Below are positions 1 to 8,412 of a DNA stretch of 64,000 nucleotides, in pieces. A program made the position numbers and the translations under genes. The DNA is taken from NCBI RefSeq assembly GCF_000585395.1, contig NZ_KK073875.1, positions 1,392,407 through 1,456,406 on the forward strand. Reading direction: 5' to 3'. Each line of letters opens with the position of its first letter. Within the stretch, counting starts at the first letter, position 1. Source of the stretch: Saccharibacillus sacchari DSM 19268. GTDB lineage: Bacteria; Bacillota; Bacilli; Paenibacillales; Paenibacillaceae. The notes beneath the pieces are model-generated. The model worked only from the letters and a program-made list of their open reading frames with translations, was not told the DNA's origin and did no database searches.

Positions 1-1228
1 CTTTGCTGGTATTGAGCCACACGAGAAACTGCTGCGCCAACTCCTGCTCGAGCTTCGTCACTTTGGCGTTGATGGCGTAATACGAAGGTACGAACTCCGG
101 CACGGAACGGTTGAACTTCTCGACCGTCAGGCCGTCGACTTGGATATCGCTTTGCTCCAGAGGCAGCTTGATCGGCAAGAACGTCAGCGTCGGCAAAATG
201 TCCGTGTTCAGCTTGGCGATATTCGGATACACCCAGTTGCCTTGCTTGAGAAAAAGAGCTTTGCCGCTTGAAAACAATTGCACCGACACATCGTAACTAG
301 CCGTCGTCGAGTTGATGTATGAAGGGCCGCGCTCCATAGGTCCGTCCGGTCCTGCGGCGTGCGTCGAGTACAGATCGAGCGTCCGCGCCAGCTTCGCAAG
401 CGGCGCTTGCAGTTCGTCGACCTGTTCTTCCGTCGCGGTTCGGGCCGCCACGGCGCTGCCGAATACCGCGTTCAGCGCCATATTGCCCATATGGTCGCCG
501 TACGTCCATTTTTCCGCGCCCGCTTCGGCGAACACGCCGGTCAACTGCGAGGTCAGCTCCGTTTTTTGCGCGACGAACGCGTAGGATCGGCCGTTCAGTT
601 TAACGCTCGGTGCCGCTCCGGTCGCGATATAATCGCCGACCGCTTTCACCAGTGTCTCGAACTCGTCGTACGTGGCCGCTTTGAAATCGTTGAGGAACGG
701 CTGCGTCTGATCGGCGCCGAACAAGTCGCGCACCATCCGCGTATCGACGATCAGCCCGTAGCCTTCGATATTGTACGGGATGCCGTAATTTTGCGTCCCG
801 TCCACGCTGAGCCGTAGCGCTTCCGGCACGTCTTGTGCAAGCGCCTTCAATTCCGGGTCCGAAGCGTCGTTCAGATCGAGGATCGCGCCGCTTTCGGCCC
901 ATTCCGTCACGCCGCCGATATTGGTGGAAAAAATAGCCGGGCGTCCGCCCGAATTCATTTCGGCCCGCAGCGTTTCGGCGCTGTCGGTCGTGCCGAGCGA
1001 GAACACTTTGACCGTCAAGCCGGTTTCCTGTTCGTAACGGTCGACGACTTTGTCCAACGCCTCCGCGTTTTCCGTTTTGCCGTTGAAGATATAAAAGTCG
1101 TAATCGGTCGGCGCTTTCGCTTCGCGGCTGCCGCAGCCCGAAAGCAGCGAAGCGCCGAGCGTCAATACAGCGGCGGCGACGGTCCATTTTTTGCCGGCGC
1201 GGTGCCGGTTTCGGCTGTTTACGTTCAT
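1..1228 (-). CDS. Extracellular sugar-binding lipoprotein of an ABC transporter (partial, 3' end outside window)
   Basis: The frame is open from an ATG at 1228 to the left edge, about 409 codons, with no stop inside the window, so the C-terminus is missing. The N-terminus is a lipoprotein signal: basic residues, a hydrophobic stretch, then lipobox LLSGC with lipidated Cys at residue 32. The mature part reads like a family-1 solute-binding protein (DYDFYIFNGKTENAEALDKV, then GGVTEWAESGAILDL). The start is supported by AAGGAG about 8 bases upstream. It lies downstream of the GH13 glucosidase on the same strand, so it probably captures an oligosaccharide whose products the glucosidase cleaves; permease genes would be expected beyond the left edge. 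The exact sugar cannot be told. No copy of the TGGAACTGTTCCA box is seen directly before it, so it may be read through from the glucosidase promoter. Confidence 0.85.
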   Translation of the reverse strand, partial: MNVNSRNRHRAGKKWTVAAAVLTLGASLLSGCGSREAKAPTDYDFYIFNGKTENAEALDKVVDRYEQETGLTVKVFSLGTTDSAETLRAEMNSGGRPAIFSTNIGGVTEWAESGAILDLNDASDPELKALAQDVPEALRLSVDGTQNYGIPYNIEGYGLIVDTRMVRDLFGADQTQPFLNDFKAATYDEFETLVKAVGDYIATGAAPSVKLNGRSYAFVAQKTELTSQLTGVFAEAGAEKWTYGDHMGNMALNAVFGSAVAARTATEEQVDELQAPLAKLARTLDLYSTHAAGPDGPMERGPSYINSTTASYDVSVQLFSSGKALFLKQGNWVYPNIAKLNTDILPTLTFLPIKLPLEQSDIQVDGLTVEKFNRSVPEFVPSYYAINAKVTKLEQELAQQFLVWLNTSK

Positions 1229-1425
1229 GCCTATTCTCCTTTTTCCGGGCCGCCTGCTTCGAAAGCCGACGCCCGGATCTCGATTCATGCGAAGCCGCGA
1301 TAGTAATCCATCTGCTGTTGGTACGAAGCGGGAACGCAGGCGCGAGTCATATTCGGCGCACGCGTCCGGTTACGTCTGCCGCGTTCCGTTTCAAGATTTT
1401 CGCGCGTATACGATCTCGTAAGATT

Positions 1426-3138
1426 TTACGATTCGATCAGTACGACGGAGCGGTATGACGCAAGTCGCAGCGAAGCGTTCGGCGTCGATTCGGCTTCGCC
1501 GTTCGCGAACAGGATGCGGCGATCCGCCGACGCGCCGAAATCAAGCATCAGCTCGCCGCCGAAGTTGTTCAGCACCAGCAGCGTCTGCCCGTCCAAACGG
1601 CGCCGGTAAGCGATCAGGCCCGGATGTTCTTCATACGCCGGTTCGAAACTGCCGAACGCCAGAATATCGCCCCACAGACCGTTTTTTCGAAACGCGATCA
1701 GTTCTTTGTAAAACGTCCAGACCGATTCTTCGTCCGTTTGCGCCTGCTCCGCGTTCACGCTCGGATAATCGGGATGCAGCGGCATCCATGGCGTTCCCGT
1801 CGTGAATCCTGCGTTCGGTTCGGCGTTCCACGGGAACGGCGTGCGCGCATTGTCGCGGCCGTATTCGTTCAGCTCGCGCAGCATCTCTTCCGCCGAACGG
1901 CCTTGTTCCAATCCTTCATGCCATTGATTAAGCGCGGACACGTCGTAAAATTCGTCGATTCCGCCGCGGAATCCGTTGGTCATGCCCAGCTCTTGACCCT
2001 GATACACGAACGGCGAACCTTGCAGCAGCATGTACATCGTCGCCAAGCAGGTCACGCCGTCGCGATGATGGTTGGCTTTGTCCAAAAATTTGTCCGGTCC
2101 CCGCGCTTGATCGTGGTTTTCCAAAAAGATCGCGCTCCACCCGTACTTTTGCGTATGCAGCAGACTGTCGAACATCCGCTTGCGCCACGACGCGATCGAA
2201 TCCGGTTCGTTTTTGAGCGGCACGTCTTTGTTATGATCCCAGTTGAAATCGAAAATCATCGAAAAGTGGCCGTCCGGTCCCGCGTATTCGGCAAACGTGT
2301 CCGGCGACACGCCGGGCGCTTCCGCTACCGTCACGCAATCGTACCGGGCGAACGTTTCGCGTTTCAGCTCGTCCAAAAACTCATGAATGCCCGGGTAGTT
2401 CTGGAAATGGTCGATCGGGTACAGTTTGCCGGGTTCCGCGGGGCGCGAAGCGAACGTCAGGTCTTTTTTGATAAACGTGATCGCGTCGACCCGGAAACCG
2501 CCTACGCCTTTGTCCAGCCAGTAATTGACCATGTCGTACAGTTGGCGGCGCAGCTTCGGATTTTCCCAATTGAGGTCCGGTTGTTCTTTGGCAAACGTAT
2601 GCAAATACCAGCGGCCGTCTTGCGTTCGGGTCCAAGCCGGTCCGCCGAAAATGGAACGCCAGTTGTTCGGCGGCCGATCATTGTCGGTATCGCGGAAATA
2701 AAAGTACCCCGCTTCTTCGCTGTCCTGATGTTCAAGCGCGGTTTGGAACCACCGATGCCGATCCGAGCAGTGATTGATGACGAGATCGAGCAAAATTTTC
2801 ATTCCGCGCTTGCCCGCTTCGGCGATCAGTTCGTCCAGATCGGCGTCGGTGCCGAAAATCGGATTGACGCTGCGGTAATCGGCCACGTCGTACCCGTTAT
2901 CGATCATCGGTGAGTCAAAAATCGGGCAGATCCACAGCACGTCCACGCCGAGTTCGGCCAAATAGTCCAGTTTGCTTGTAATCCCTTTCAAATCTCCGAT
3001 GCCGTCGCCGTTCTCGTCGTTGAAGCTTTGCGGGTAGATCTGGTAAAAGACCGCGCGCTTCCACCACTGCCGCTGCGAGGTCGCAAGCAGAGATTCCTTT
3101 TGCTCAAGTTGCTTATTCAACGTATTCATCGACTCCAT
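1426..3138 (-). CDS. GH13 alpha-glucosidase / oligo-1,6-glucosidase type hydrolase
   Basis: The protein is 570 aa and cytoplasmic (no signal). It has the alpha-amylase family barrel. Catalytic residues can be read: nucleophile D218 in GFRVDAI, acid/base E273 in TVAEAP, and D343 in ENHDQ. The early conserved segment is DLVINHCSDRH (about 118-128), with Cys where most relatives have Thr or Val. Opening text YQIYPQSFNDENGDGIGDL is typical of oligo-1,6-glucosidases and alpha-glucosidases that hydrolyse short alpha-glucosides. I chose ATG 3138 because GGAGG lies 5 bases upstream; an upstream ATG at 3150 overlaps an operator and lacks a site. Its 5' region holds a good promoter and four palindromic boxes, so it is very likely repressed by the adjacent LacI protein and induced by its sugar. 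The exact linkage specificity is uncertain. Confidence 0.9.
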   Translation of the reverse strand: MESMNTLNKQLEQKESLLATSQRQWWKRAVFYQIYPQSFNDENGDGIGDLKGITSKLDYLAELGVDVLWICPIFDSPMIDNGYDVADYRSVNPIFGTDADLDELIAEAGKRGMKILLDLVINHCSDRHRWFQTALEHQDSEEAGYFYFRDTDNDRPPNNWRSIFGGPAWTRTQDGRWYLHTFAKEQPDLNWENPKLRRQLYDMVNYWLDKGVGGFRVDAITFIKKDLTFASRPAEPGKLYPIDHFQNYPGIHEFLDELKRETFARYDCVTVAEAPGVSPDTFAEYAGPDGHFSMIFDFNWDHNKDVPLKNEPDSIASWRKRMFDSLLHTQKYGWSAIFLENHDQARGPDKFLDKANHHRDGVTCLATMYMLLQGSPFVYQGQELGMTNGFRGGIDEFYDVSALNQWHEGLEQGRSAEEMLRELNEYGRDNARTPFPWNAEPNAGFTTGTPWMPLHPDYPSVNAEQAQTDEESVWTFYKELIAFRKNGLWGDILAFGSFEPAYEEHPGLIAYRRRLDGQTLLVLNNFGGELMLDFGASADRRILFANGEAESTPNASLRLASYRSVVLIES

Positions 3139-3149
3139 CGCCACCTCCA

Positions 3150-3351
3150 TGGAACTGTTCCATATTTGTGCAAAAAAATAATCTTCTAATCCGCTTCCCT
3201 TACGAGTGGAACTGTTCCATAAAGTCGTAAAAAAAATCAGTCCTGCCGACTTTCGCGTTACTCGTTCCCGATTACGCTGTGGAACAGTTCCATTGGAAAT
3301 CAGAATACGCTCTTTTTCGGAAAAGGTCAATGGATTTGTGGAACTGTTTCT
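3150..3351. promoter_or_regulatory. Four palindromic operators TGGAACTGTTCCA before the glucosidase gene
   Basis: Perfect 13-bp palindromes lie at 3150-3162, 3207-3219 and 3280-3292 (the last reads TGGAACAGTTCCA). An imperfect copy, TGGAACTGTTTCT, is at 3339-3351. Start-to-start spacing is 57, 73 and 59 bp. One copy sits just upstream of the promoter -35, one at the expected transcription start, and two in the leader, the last next to the ribosome site. The natural candidate ligand is the LacI-family protein encoded immediately upstream; that is inference. Confidence 0.8.
3302..3330 (-). promoter_or_regulatory. Sigma-A-type promoter of the glucosidase gene
   Basis: On the minus strand TTGACC (3325-3330) and TATTCT (3302-3307) are separated by 17 bp. 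The start of transcription would fall near 3295, directly beside the operator at 3280-3292. Confidence 0.7.
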
Positions 3352-3369
3352 TAAAAAAATAAAACGGCA

Positions 3370-3395
3370 GGCGTCAACGATCAGGTCGTTGCGCC
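3370..3395 (-). terminator. Intrinsic terminator overlapping the end of the LacI-family gene
   Basis: A hairpin of CAACGA/TCGTTG extended by GGCG/CGCC (one bulged base) includes the stop codon of the repressor gene. On the minus strand it is followed, after a few bases, by a T-rich run. It would separate repressor transcription from that of the glucosidase. Confidence 0.6.
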
Positions 3396-4358
3396 TCGCC
3401 GCAGCGTAACGGGCACCGTGACCGGCTCGTCGCCGACCGCTTGTCCGTTGATTTTTTTGAGCAGCACCGCTACCGTTTGACGCGCGATCGTCCGCACGTC
3501 CTGCACGATTACGGTCGGTTCGGCCGCGTTGAAGTCGGTCACGAACGTGCCGTCGTACGCGATGATTTTCAGCCGGCCCGGCACGTCGATGCCCAGTGAA
3601 GACGCGGCTTTGAAAAAAGCGGACGCTTGAAGATCGGACGCCAACACGCCGTCGACGTCGGAATGCGCGGCCAGCAGCTTTTTGGACAGCTTGAAGCACT
3701 TGGCGTAGTCGGTCGTATCGTCCCACGACACTTCGCGCCGCACCGTCTCCGCCCCGCCCGCTTGCAAATGCCGTTCCAACGCGAGGTCGCCTTCGTGCGA
3801 TTGCAGCCGATGCCGTTGATCGCCGACGGTAAGCAGCACTTTGCGGCAGCCCGCTTCGAGAAAGGCCTGCGCCGCAAGCTCCCCGCCCTGCCGATGGTCC
3901 GAACTGACGACGGGAATGCCCGGCAGCACCCGGTCCAAAAACACGATCGGCTTTTCCAGTTTCGCGTAGCTTTCGTCCGGCAGCATCGCCGCGCCGTCGA
4001 TCACGCCGTCGAATAGATTGCGTTCCAGCGTATCGAGATATTCACGCTCCCGCTGATGTTCGCCGCCCGTGCTGCACAGCATCATGTTATAGCCGAATTT
4101 GCGCAATTCCAGCTCCAGATGGTTCCACAGCGACGAGAAAAACGGATGGATCAAGCCCGGTGCGATCACGCCGATGATGCCCGTGCTTTGGCGGTACAGA
4201 TTGCGTATCCACTGGTTGGGGACATAATCCAGCTCCGCCACTGCCGCTTTGATCTTTTCCCGCGTCTCGTCGGCCACGTACCCGCTGTTGTTCAGCGCTC
4301 TCGACACCGTGCTCGGCGCGACCTGCGCCAACCTTGCAACTTCCCTTATGCTTGCCAT
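3381..4358 (-). CDS. LacI-family transcriptional repressor
   Basis: The protein is 325 aa. Residues 1-60 form the LacI helix-turn-helix and hinge (MASIREVARLAQVAPSTVSR, then NNSGYVADETREKI). The rest is a periplasmic-binding-protein-like sugar sensor (GIIGVIAPGLIHPFF onward). The start is fixed by GGAG 8 bases before ATG 4358. It is encoded directly upstream of the GH13 glucosidase and sugar-binding lipoprotein, so it most likely represses that locus through the four 13-bp palindromes at 3150-3351. Its own promoter (4405-4433) contains a GAAGCGTTTC near-palindrome with a central CG, a shape typical of LacI/CcpA operators, so autoregulation or catabolite control is possible. The inducer is unknown. 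Confidence 0.9.
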   Translation of the reverse strand: MASIREVARLAQVAPSTVSRALNNSGYVADETREKIKAAVAELDYVPNQWIRNLYRQSTGIIGVIAPGLIHPFFSSLWNHLELELRKFGYNMMLCSTGGEHQREREYLDTLERNLFDGVIDGAAMLPDESYAKLEKPIVFLDRVLPGIPVVSSDHRQGGELAAQAFLEAGCRKVLLTVGDQRHRLQSHEGDLALERHLQAGGAETVRREVSWDDTTDYAKCFKLSKKLLAAHSDVDGVLASDLQASAFFKAASSLGIDVPGRLKIIAYDGTFVTDFNAAEPTVIVQDVRTIARQTVAVLLKKINGQAVGDEPVTVPVTLRRGATT

Positions 4359-4404
4359 GATCTTGCTCCTTCCGCTCCGCGTGCGTTTTCCGCAATCGGG
4401 AACC

Positions 4405-4433
4405 AGTATAGCAGTTGGGGAAGCGTTTCACAA
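4405..4433 (-). promoter_or_regulatory. Promoter of the LacI-family gene with an overlapping operator-like palindrome
   Basis: On the minus strand TTGTGA (4428-4433), a 17-bp spacer and TATACT (4405-4410). The near-palindrome GAAGCGTTTC at 4420-4429 lies between and partly over the -35. It is not a perfect cre site because one base is missing between the TGAAA arm and the CG centre. The -35 overlaps the last codon of the upstream permease gene. Confidence 0.55.
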
Positions 4434-5186
4434 CGTTCTGTTCAGCTTCTTTTGCACCCATACCCCCGCAACGATCAACGCAACCGACACCCCGAGCAAA
4501 ATCGTCGCCTCTTTTCCATAATCGAGCAAACTTCCTGTCCCTGCCCACACTCCGCGCATCATCTCCAACCCGTACACGATCGGATTGAACAGATAGACGA
4601 ACTTGCGCAGAAAATCAGGGAACATCTCGGGAGGGAACGTTAGGCCGCCGAGGAAGATCTGATAGTAGAACAGCAACTGCGAGACCGCCTGATACGTCAC
4701 CGTTTTATGAATGATCGACGTCAGAGCATACACAAGCGCAAACTGATAAGCGTTGATAAGCAAAAAAACGACCGCGATTGCAGGCAGGCTTTGGTACGGA
4801 AGCGTAATTCCTTTTAACACGGAGGCAAACGCCACCAGCAGCACAGAAGCGGCAATCTGGAACAGGAAGGTCGCGATATACAGCCCCGACGATACCGTCA
4901 GTCCCGAAATGCCCAACAGCTTGAACTTCAATAAATTCCCTTGTTCTTTATACTGCAAAAAGGTCTGTCCGTAGATAACCAGCACGCCGTTGACGATAAT
5001 GATCGGCAAGTAAGCGGGGATAAGCAAGTCGACAATCGGCGTCCCTTCGCCTACCGTATAACCGCCGAGCAAATTGCTGAAGATGAAAAACATCGCGATC
5101 GGCAGCGAAAATCCGAGGATCAGGCTTTTGGCATTGCGCATCAGCAGCTTGATCTGGTATCCCGAAAGCGCGATCAGATTATCCAT
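4428..5186 (-). CDS. ABC-2 type transporter permease
   Basis: The protein is 252 aa with about six hydrophobic membrane segments: one near residues 20-45, a long one near 55-75, and further ones at about 100-125, 130-160, 165-190 and 225-245. This is the usual size and layout of an ABC-2 export permease (LGGLTFPPEMFP and FNPIVYGLEMMRGVW in the second half). The ATG overlaps the last 8 bases of the ATPase gene upstream, so the two are translationally coupled and form one exporter. The neighbouring LytTR regulator and AgrC-like kinase suggest a peptide-responsive export or immunity pump; the substrate is not deducible. Confidence 0.85.
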   Translation of the reverse strand: MDNLIALSGYQIKLLMRNAKSLILGFSLPIAMFFIFSNLLGGYTVGEGTPIVDLLIPAYLPIIIVNGVLVIYGQTFLQYKEQGNLLKFKLLGISGLTVSSGLYIATFLFQIAASVLLVAFASVLKGITLPYQSLPAIAVVFLLINAYQFALVYALTSIIHKTVTYQAVSQLLFYYQIFLGGLTFPPEMFPDFLRKFVYLFNPIVYGLEMMRGVWAGTGSLLDYGKEATILLGVSVALIVAGVWVQKKLNRTL

Positions 5187-6078
5187 GCGACATCTCTCCG
5201 TTCTTCACCAATGTATAGCCGAGCATGTTCAGAAACGCATCTTCGAACGTGTAATTTTTGATCGAAATATCGTATCCGCCCAACCCTTTCACTTTTCGAT
5301 ACACGTCTTCCTCGTCTTCCTCTTGATACTGGACGCATAACATTTCCCCGCGACCGGATAATTTACTGCCAAAAGAACGTCCGAAGGCTTCGCGGTCATC
5401 CGTGCGGAATTCGATTTTTTTGGCCCGGTCGAATTGTTCGCGCACGATATCCGATACCGTTCCGATCCGACTGACCTGCCCTTGGTCCAAAATCACTACC
5501 CGGTCCGCCAGATATTCCACTTCATCGAGAAAATGACTGGTCAGAATGATCGTTATTCCTTTTTCTTCATTCAAACGCTTGATGTAGTCCCAAGTTCGAC
5601 GGCGAGCCATCGCATCCATTCCGGTAGACAATTCATCGAAAATGATCAACTCCGGCTCCCCGATCAGCGTCAGCAGAACGGACAACGATTGACGCTGACC
5701 GCCGGACAGATTTTTGATGTACAGATTACGGCTCTCCGTCAGTCCGAAGTCCGCAAGCAGCCGATCGAGATCGACGGAGCTTTTGAGAATTTTGCGATAC
5801 AGCTTGCAGACCTCATGCACTTTGGCTTCTTTTTCATACGACGAAGATTGCATCTGGTAGCCGATCTTCCGGTACAACAACTTGCGGTCAAAGCCGTATT
5901 CGATCTCCCCCTCGTAATCCGTGAGATTCATGATCGAGTTGATCAGCGTCGTCTTGCCTGCCCCGTTATGTCCCAGCACCGCCACGATACTTCCGCGCTC
6001 CACGCTGAAACTGACATTATGTAAAGCCGCCTTTTCCCCGTATATCTTCGATAAATGATCCAGTCGAACCATGCTCAT
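5179..6078 (-). CDS. ABC transporter ATP-binding protein
   Basis: The protein is 299 aa. Walker A GHNGAGKTT is at residues 36-44, the signature LSGGQ at 124-128, Walker B LIIFDE ends at E149, and the switch His is in SHFLDE. The C-terminal 80 residues form the extra domain common in drug and bacteriocin exporters. The start at 6078 has GGGAGGG about 6 bases upstream. It is followed by its permease with an 8-bp overlap and preceded (220 bp) by a LytTR regulator, suggesting that the pump is the output of that two-component system. Confidence 0.92.
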   Translation of the reverse strand: MSMVRLDHLSKIYGEKAALHNVSFSVERGSIVAVLGHNGAGKTTLINSIMNLTDYEGEIEYGFDRKLLYRKIGYQMQSSSYEKEAKVHEVCKLYRKILKSSVDLDRLLADFGLTESRNLYIKNLSGGQRQSLSVLLTLIGEPELIIFDELSTGMDAMARRRTWDYIKRLNEEKGITIILTSHFLDEVEYLADRVVILDQGQVSRIGTVSDIVREQFDRAKKIEFRTDDREAFGRSFGSKLSGRGEMLCVQYQEEDEEDVYRKVKGLGGYDISIKNYTFEDAFLNMLGYTLVKNGEMSHG

Positions 6079-6130
6079 TCGATTCCCTCCCCGAATTCCC
6101 GATCTGCTCGTCAGTCGTTCTTATGGTTTC

Positions 6131-6182
6131 AGTATAGGACGGAAGGAAGCGGAAGCATTGTTTTGCTCGTAAACGAACGGTT
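6131..6182 (-). promoter_or_regulatory. Candidate LytTR-activated promoter of the ABC exporter
   Basis: On the minus strand a good -10 TATACT (6131-6136) has no recognisable -35. Two related 9-mers, AACCGTTCG (6174-6182) and AACAATGCT (6154-6162), start 20 bp apart; the second overlaps the -35 position. This is the layout expected for LytTR/AgrA-type activators, but the boxes match only loosely. A separate 8-bp inverted repeat (6200-6207 with 6228-6235) lies further upstream. Confidence 0.35.
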
Positions 6183-6297
6183 TTTACTCCGAATCGTTCC
6201 GAGGCGTGTAGGCAAACTCAACAAAAAACGCCTCGCCTCCGTCACCTTACAGCAACGAAAGCAAAGCATTATCTGACTCTTTTCCTGCAAACTCCCG

Positions 6298-7020
6298 TTA
6301 CCGAAAAGCTTTCAGCGCACGAATAGACACCAGACAGACCTCTTCGTTCACCATCTCGATCTCGCGCTTGGCGCGGTCGATGCTTTTGATGTTATCCCGA
6401 TTCACGACGAACGATTTATGGCAGCGGTAAAAGCTTTCGCCCACCTCTTCCAGCTCTTTGATCGACCCGTAAAATTCGAGCTGGCTGTTGTCCATATGCA
6501 GCACGATCTTATGCGGAACCGGAGACGACTCGAAAAACATGATATCCCGGTGATCGATAGATCGGGTCTTTTCGCCGACTTTGACTTTAAAACGCTTCTG
6601 CTGCGGCCCGCCTTCGTTCAAATGACGCTTCTGCGCCACCTGAATACATTCGCGCACCCTGCGCTCGATCTCTTCCGGTTGATCCTTCACGATGTAATCC
6701 ATCGCTTCCACTTTATAGATAAAGGTCAGATAAGAAAGCTCTCCGTGCGTAGTCACGAACACGATCTTACCCGAATCGTCGCGCTCCCGAATCTCGGAAG
6801 CCAGCGCGATCCCCGACATTTCATGCTTCAGATCGACGTCGAGAAAATACAATCCCGTCGTCTTTGGATGCTCCTCCAGATACGTCAGCACTTCGATCGG
6901 ATTGTCCGCGCTCAGCGTCAATTCCATGTCGAGCGCTTCGATCATGATGTAATCGGCGACGATCTTTTCCAACCGTTCGCGCTGTTTCGGATCGTCTTCG
7001 CAGATCAATACGGACAACAT
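6298..7020 (-). CDS. LytTR-family response regulator (AgrA/ComE-like)
   Basis: The protein is 240 aa. A receiver domain occupies about 1-125, with acidic pocket CEDD (7-10) and phosphoacceptor D61 in YFLDVDL. A LytTR DNA-binding domain occupies about 140-240 (FKVKVGEKTRSI, FYRCHKSFVVNRDNI). AAGGTGA lies 6 bases before the start. The kinase gene ends 11 bp upstream on the same strand, so the two form an operon. It most likely activates the adjacent ABC exporter when the AgrC-like kinase is stimulated. No agrB or agrD-like peptide gene is seen nearby. Confidence 0.9.
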   Translation of the reverse strand: MLSVLICEDDPKQRERLEKIVADYIMIEALDMELTLSADNPIEVLTYLEEHPKTTGLYFLDVDLKHEMSGIALASEIRERDDSGKIVFVTTHGELSYLTFIYKVEAMDYIVKDQPEEIERRVRECIQVAQKRHLNEGGPQQKRFKVKVGEKTRSIDHRDIMFFESSPVPHKIVLHMDNSQLEFYGSIKELEEVGESFYRCHKSFVVNRDNIKSIDRAKREIEMVNEEVCLVSIRALKAFR

Positions 7021-7031
7021 GCTATCACCTT

Positions 7032-8312
7032 CTAAATATGATTAATGACGAGAATTTGCTTGAATACGCCTGGTTCGACGACCGTCTCCGATACGGCATT
7101 GGGAAGCTGTCCGATCAGCTCGGTCAAATTCGCAAGACCCAGTCCCCGATTGCTTCCTTTGGTCGAAAATCCGGCTTCCTTCAATTTGTGGACTCTCGGC
7201 AGATCGTCGCGGCAGTCGTTTTGCACGATGATATGGACCGCTTTGCGGTCTTGGATCATCCCCACCGTCATGCTTCCGCGCCGGATCTGCTGTAGTTCTT
7301 CGATCGCGTTATCCAGCAGAATACCGAGCGCGCGCACCAGCACGACCGAATCCGCAGCAATGACGCCGATCTCTTCTTTGGCTTCGAAAGTCGCGTCGAT
7401 TCCCAGCTCTTGCGCCCGGATCAACTTGGCAGCCACGAGACTTTTGACTTCTTTGACCTTGATCCGGCTTAGATTCTCCAGCTTGAAATTATTGCTTTCC
7501 AGATGCTCGGAGGTGCGCTTCAGCTTTTCCCGGTAATACCGCTTGAGTCCGTCGAAATCTTCTTCTTGAATAAAAGCGTCGAGCGAAGACAGAATATTCT
7601 GATGATCGTGGCGGAATTTGCGAATCTCGGTGTACTGCCGTTCCAACTCGTCGGTATAGCGCTGCATGGTGCTGTATTCCGCTTCCTTTTGCTTGACCTC
7701 GTACGACTTGCGCAAAGACTGCGAATACACGAAGAAGGCCGCGAATGCGATCAACAAATATACCGCGAAAAAGAACAGATTGAGCTGGATCAGTTCGATC
7801 GTCTCGCCAATATACGCACTGAGGTAAATACATAGATAGTAGACAACAACCAGCATCGCGCCCAGATACACGATCATTCGTTTCAAACGATCGTCGAGGT
7901 TTCTTTTCCGACGAATGTGTTGTTTGAGACGACGCATACCCAAGCTGAACATCAGGCTGCATAGAGCTAAAAAGACTAAATAAACAAACATAAGCGTCTG
8001 ACTTCCGAACGGGAAAAACGGTGTCGCAAGCAGCGTGATGACCGGATCGAGGAGCAGCATGCCCAATGCCCCGTACGAAATCCCTCCCAGTACACGCAGT
8101 GCATCGCGTTCGGACGTGTACAGAATCGCAAAAGAACCCAGCAGCATAAAAACAGAAACATAAACGCCGATCCATTGAAATAAAAAACCGCTGAATAGCG
8201 CGAATAGGATCGCGACCGCTTTATTTTTCGCAGACAACGTTCTGCTTTCGCTCACGATATGTCCCGAAGCCAACATAATCAGAAATTGAAGTCCTGCACC
8301 CACAAACATCAT
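7032..8312 (-). CDS. AgrC-like sensor histidine kinase (GHKL type)
   Basis: The protein is 426 aa. Five to six membrane segments occupy residues 1-200. A dimerisation helix follows with phospho-His H235 in RKFRHDHQNIL, and then a GHKL ATPase domain (N box LLDNAIEE, G box STKGSNRGLGLANL). This is the layout of peptide-sensing AgrC/ComD kinases. The start is ATG 8312 or 8309; neither has a strong ribosome site. It sits directly upstream of the LytTR regulator. An even more N-terminally complete paralogue lies immediately upstream but is disrupted by a MITE, so this copy is the working kinase. Confidence 0.88.
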   Translation of the reverse strand: MMFVGAGLQFLIMLASGHIVSESRTLSAKNKAVAILFALFSGFLFQWIGVYVSVFMLLGSFAILYTSERDALRVLGGISYGALGMLLLDPVITLLATPFFPFGSQTLMFVYLVFLALCSLMFSLGMRRLKQHIRRKRNLDDRLKRMIVYLGAMLVVVYYLCIYLSAYIGETIELIQLNLFFFAVYLLIAFAAFFVYSQSLRKSYEVKQKEAEYSTMQRYTDELERQYTEIRKFRHDHQNILSSLDAFIQEEDFDGLKRYYREKLKRTSEHLESNNFKLENLSRIKVKEVKSLVAAKLIRAQELGIDATFEAKEEIGVIAADSVVLVRALGILLDNAIEELQQIRRGSMTVGMIQDRKAVHIIVQNDCRDDLPRVHKLKEAGFSTKGSNRGLGLANLTELIGQLPNAVSETVVEPGVFKQILVINHI

Positions 8313-8412
8313 CCGTCATCATTCCTTATGTATTCTAGCGTGCCAAGCTCCGCAAAACTCACCTTGATCCGCAACCCTCTTTTTTTGATCGGAATCGTTC
8401 ATATCTGATGAT

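Noticed and set aside
1416-1431. Small inverted repeat TCGTAA/TTACGA at the end of the glucosidase gene as a terminator
   Set aside because: Only 6 bp, A/T-rich, overlaps the stop codon and has no T-run; transcription probably continues into the sugar-binding lipoprotein gene.
4420-4429. GAAGCGTTTC as a CcpA cre site
   Set aside because: Spacing between the TG arm and the CG centre is one base short of the cre consensus; kept only as a LacI-type operator-like palindrome.
6200-6235. Inverted repeat CGAGGCGT/ACGCCTCG as a terminator of the LytTR gene
   Set aside because: The 20-base loop holds the T-run instead of the tail, so it is not a normal terminator; its role, if any, is unclear.
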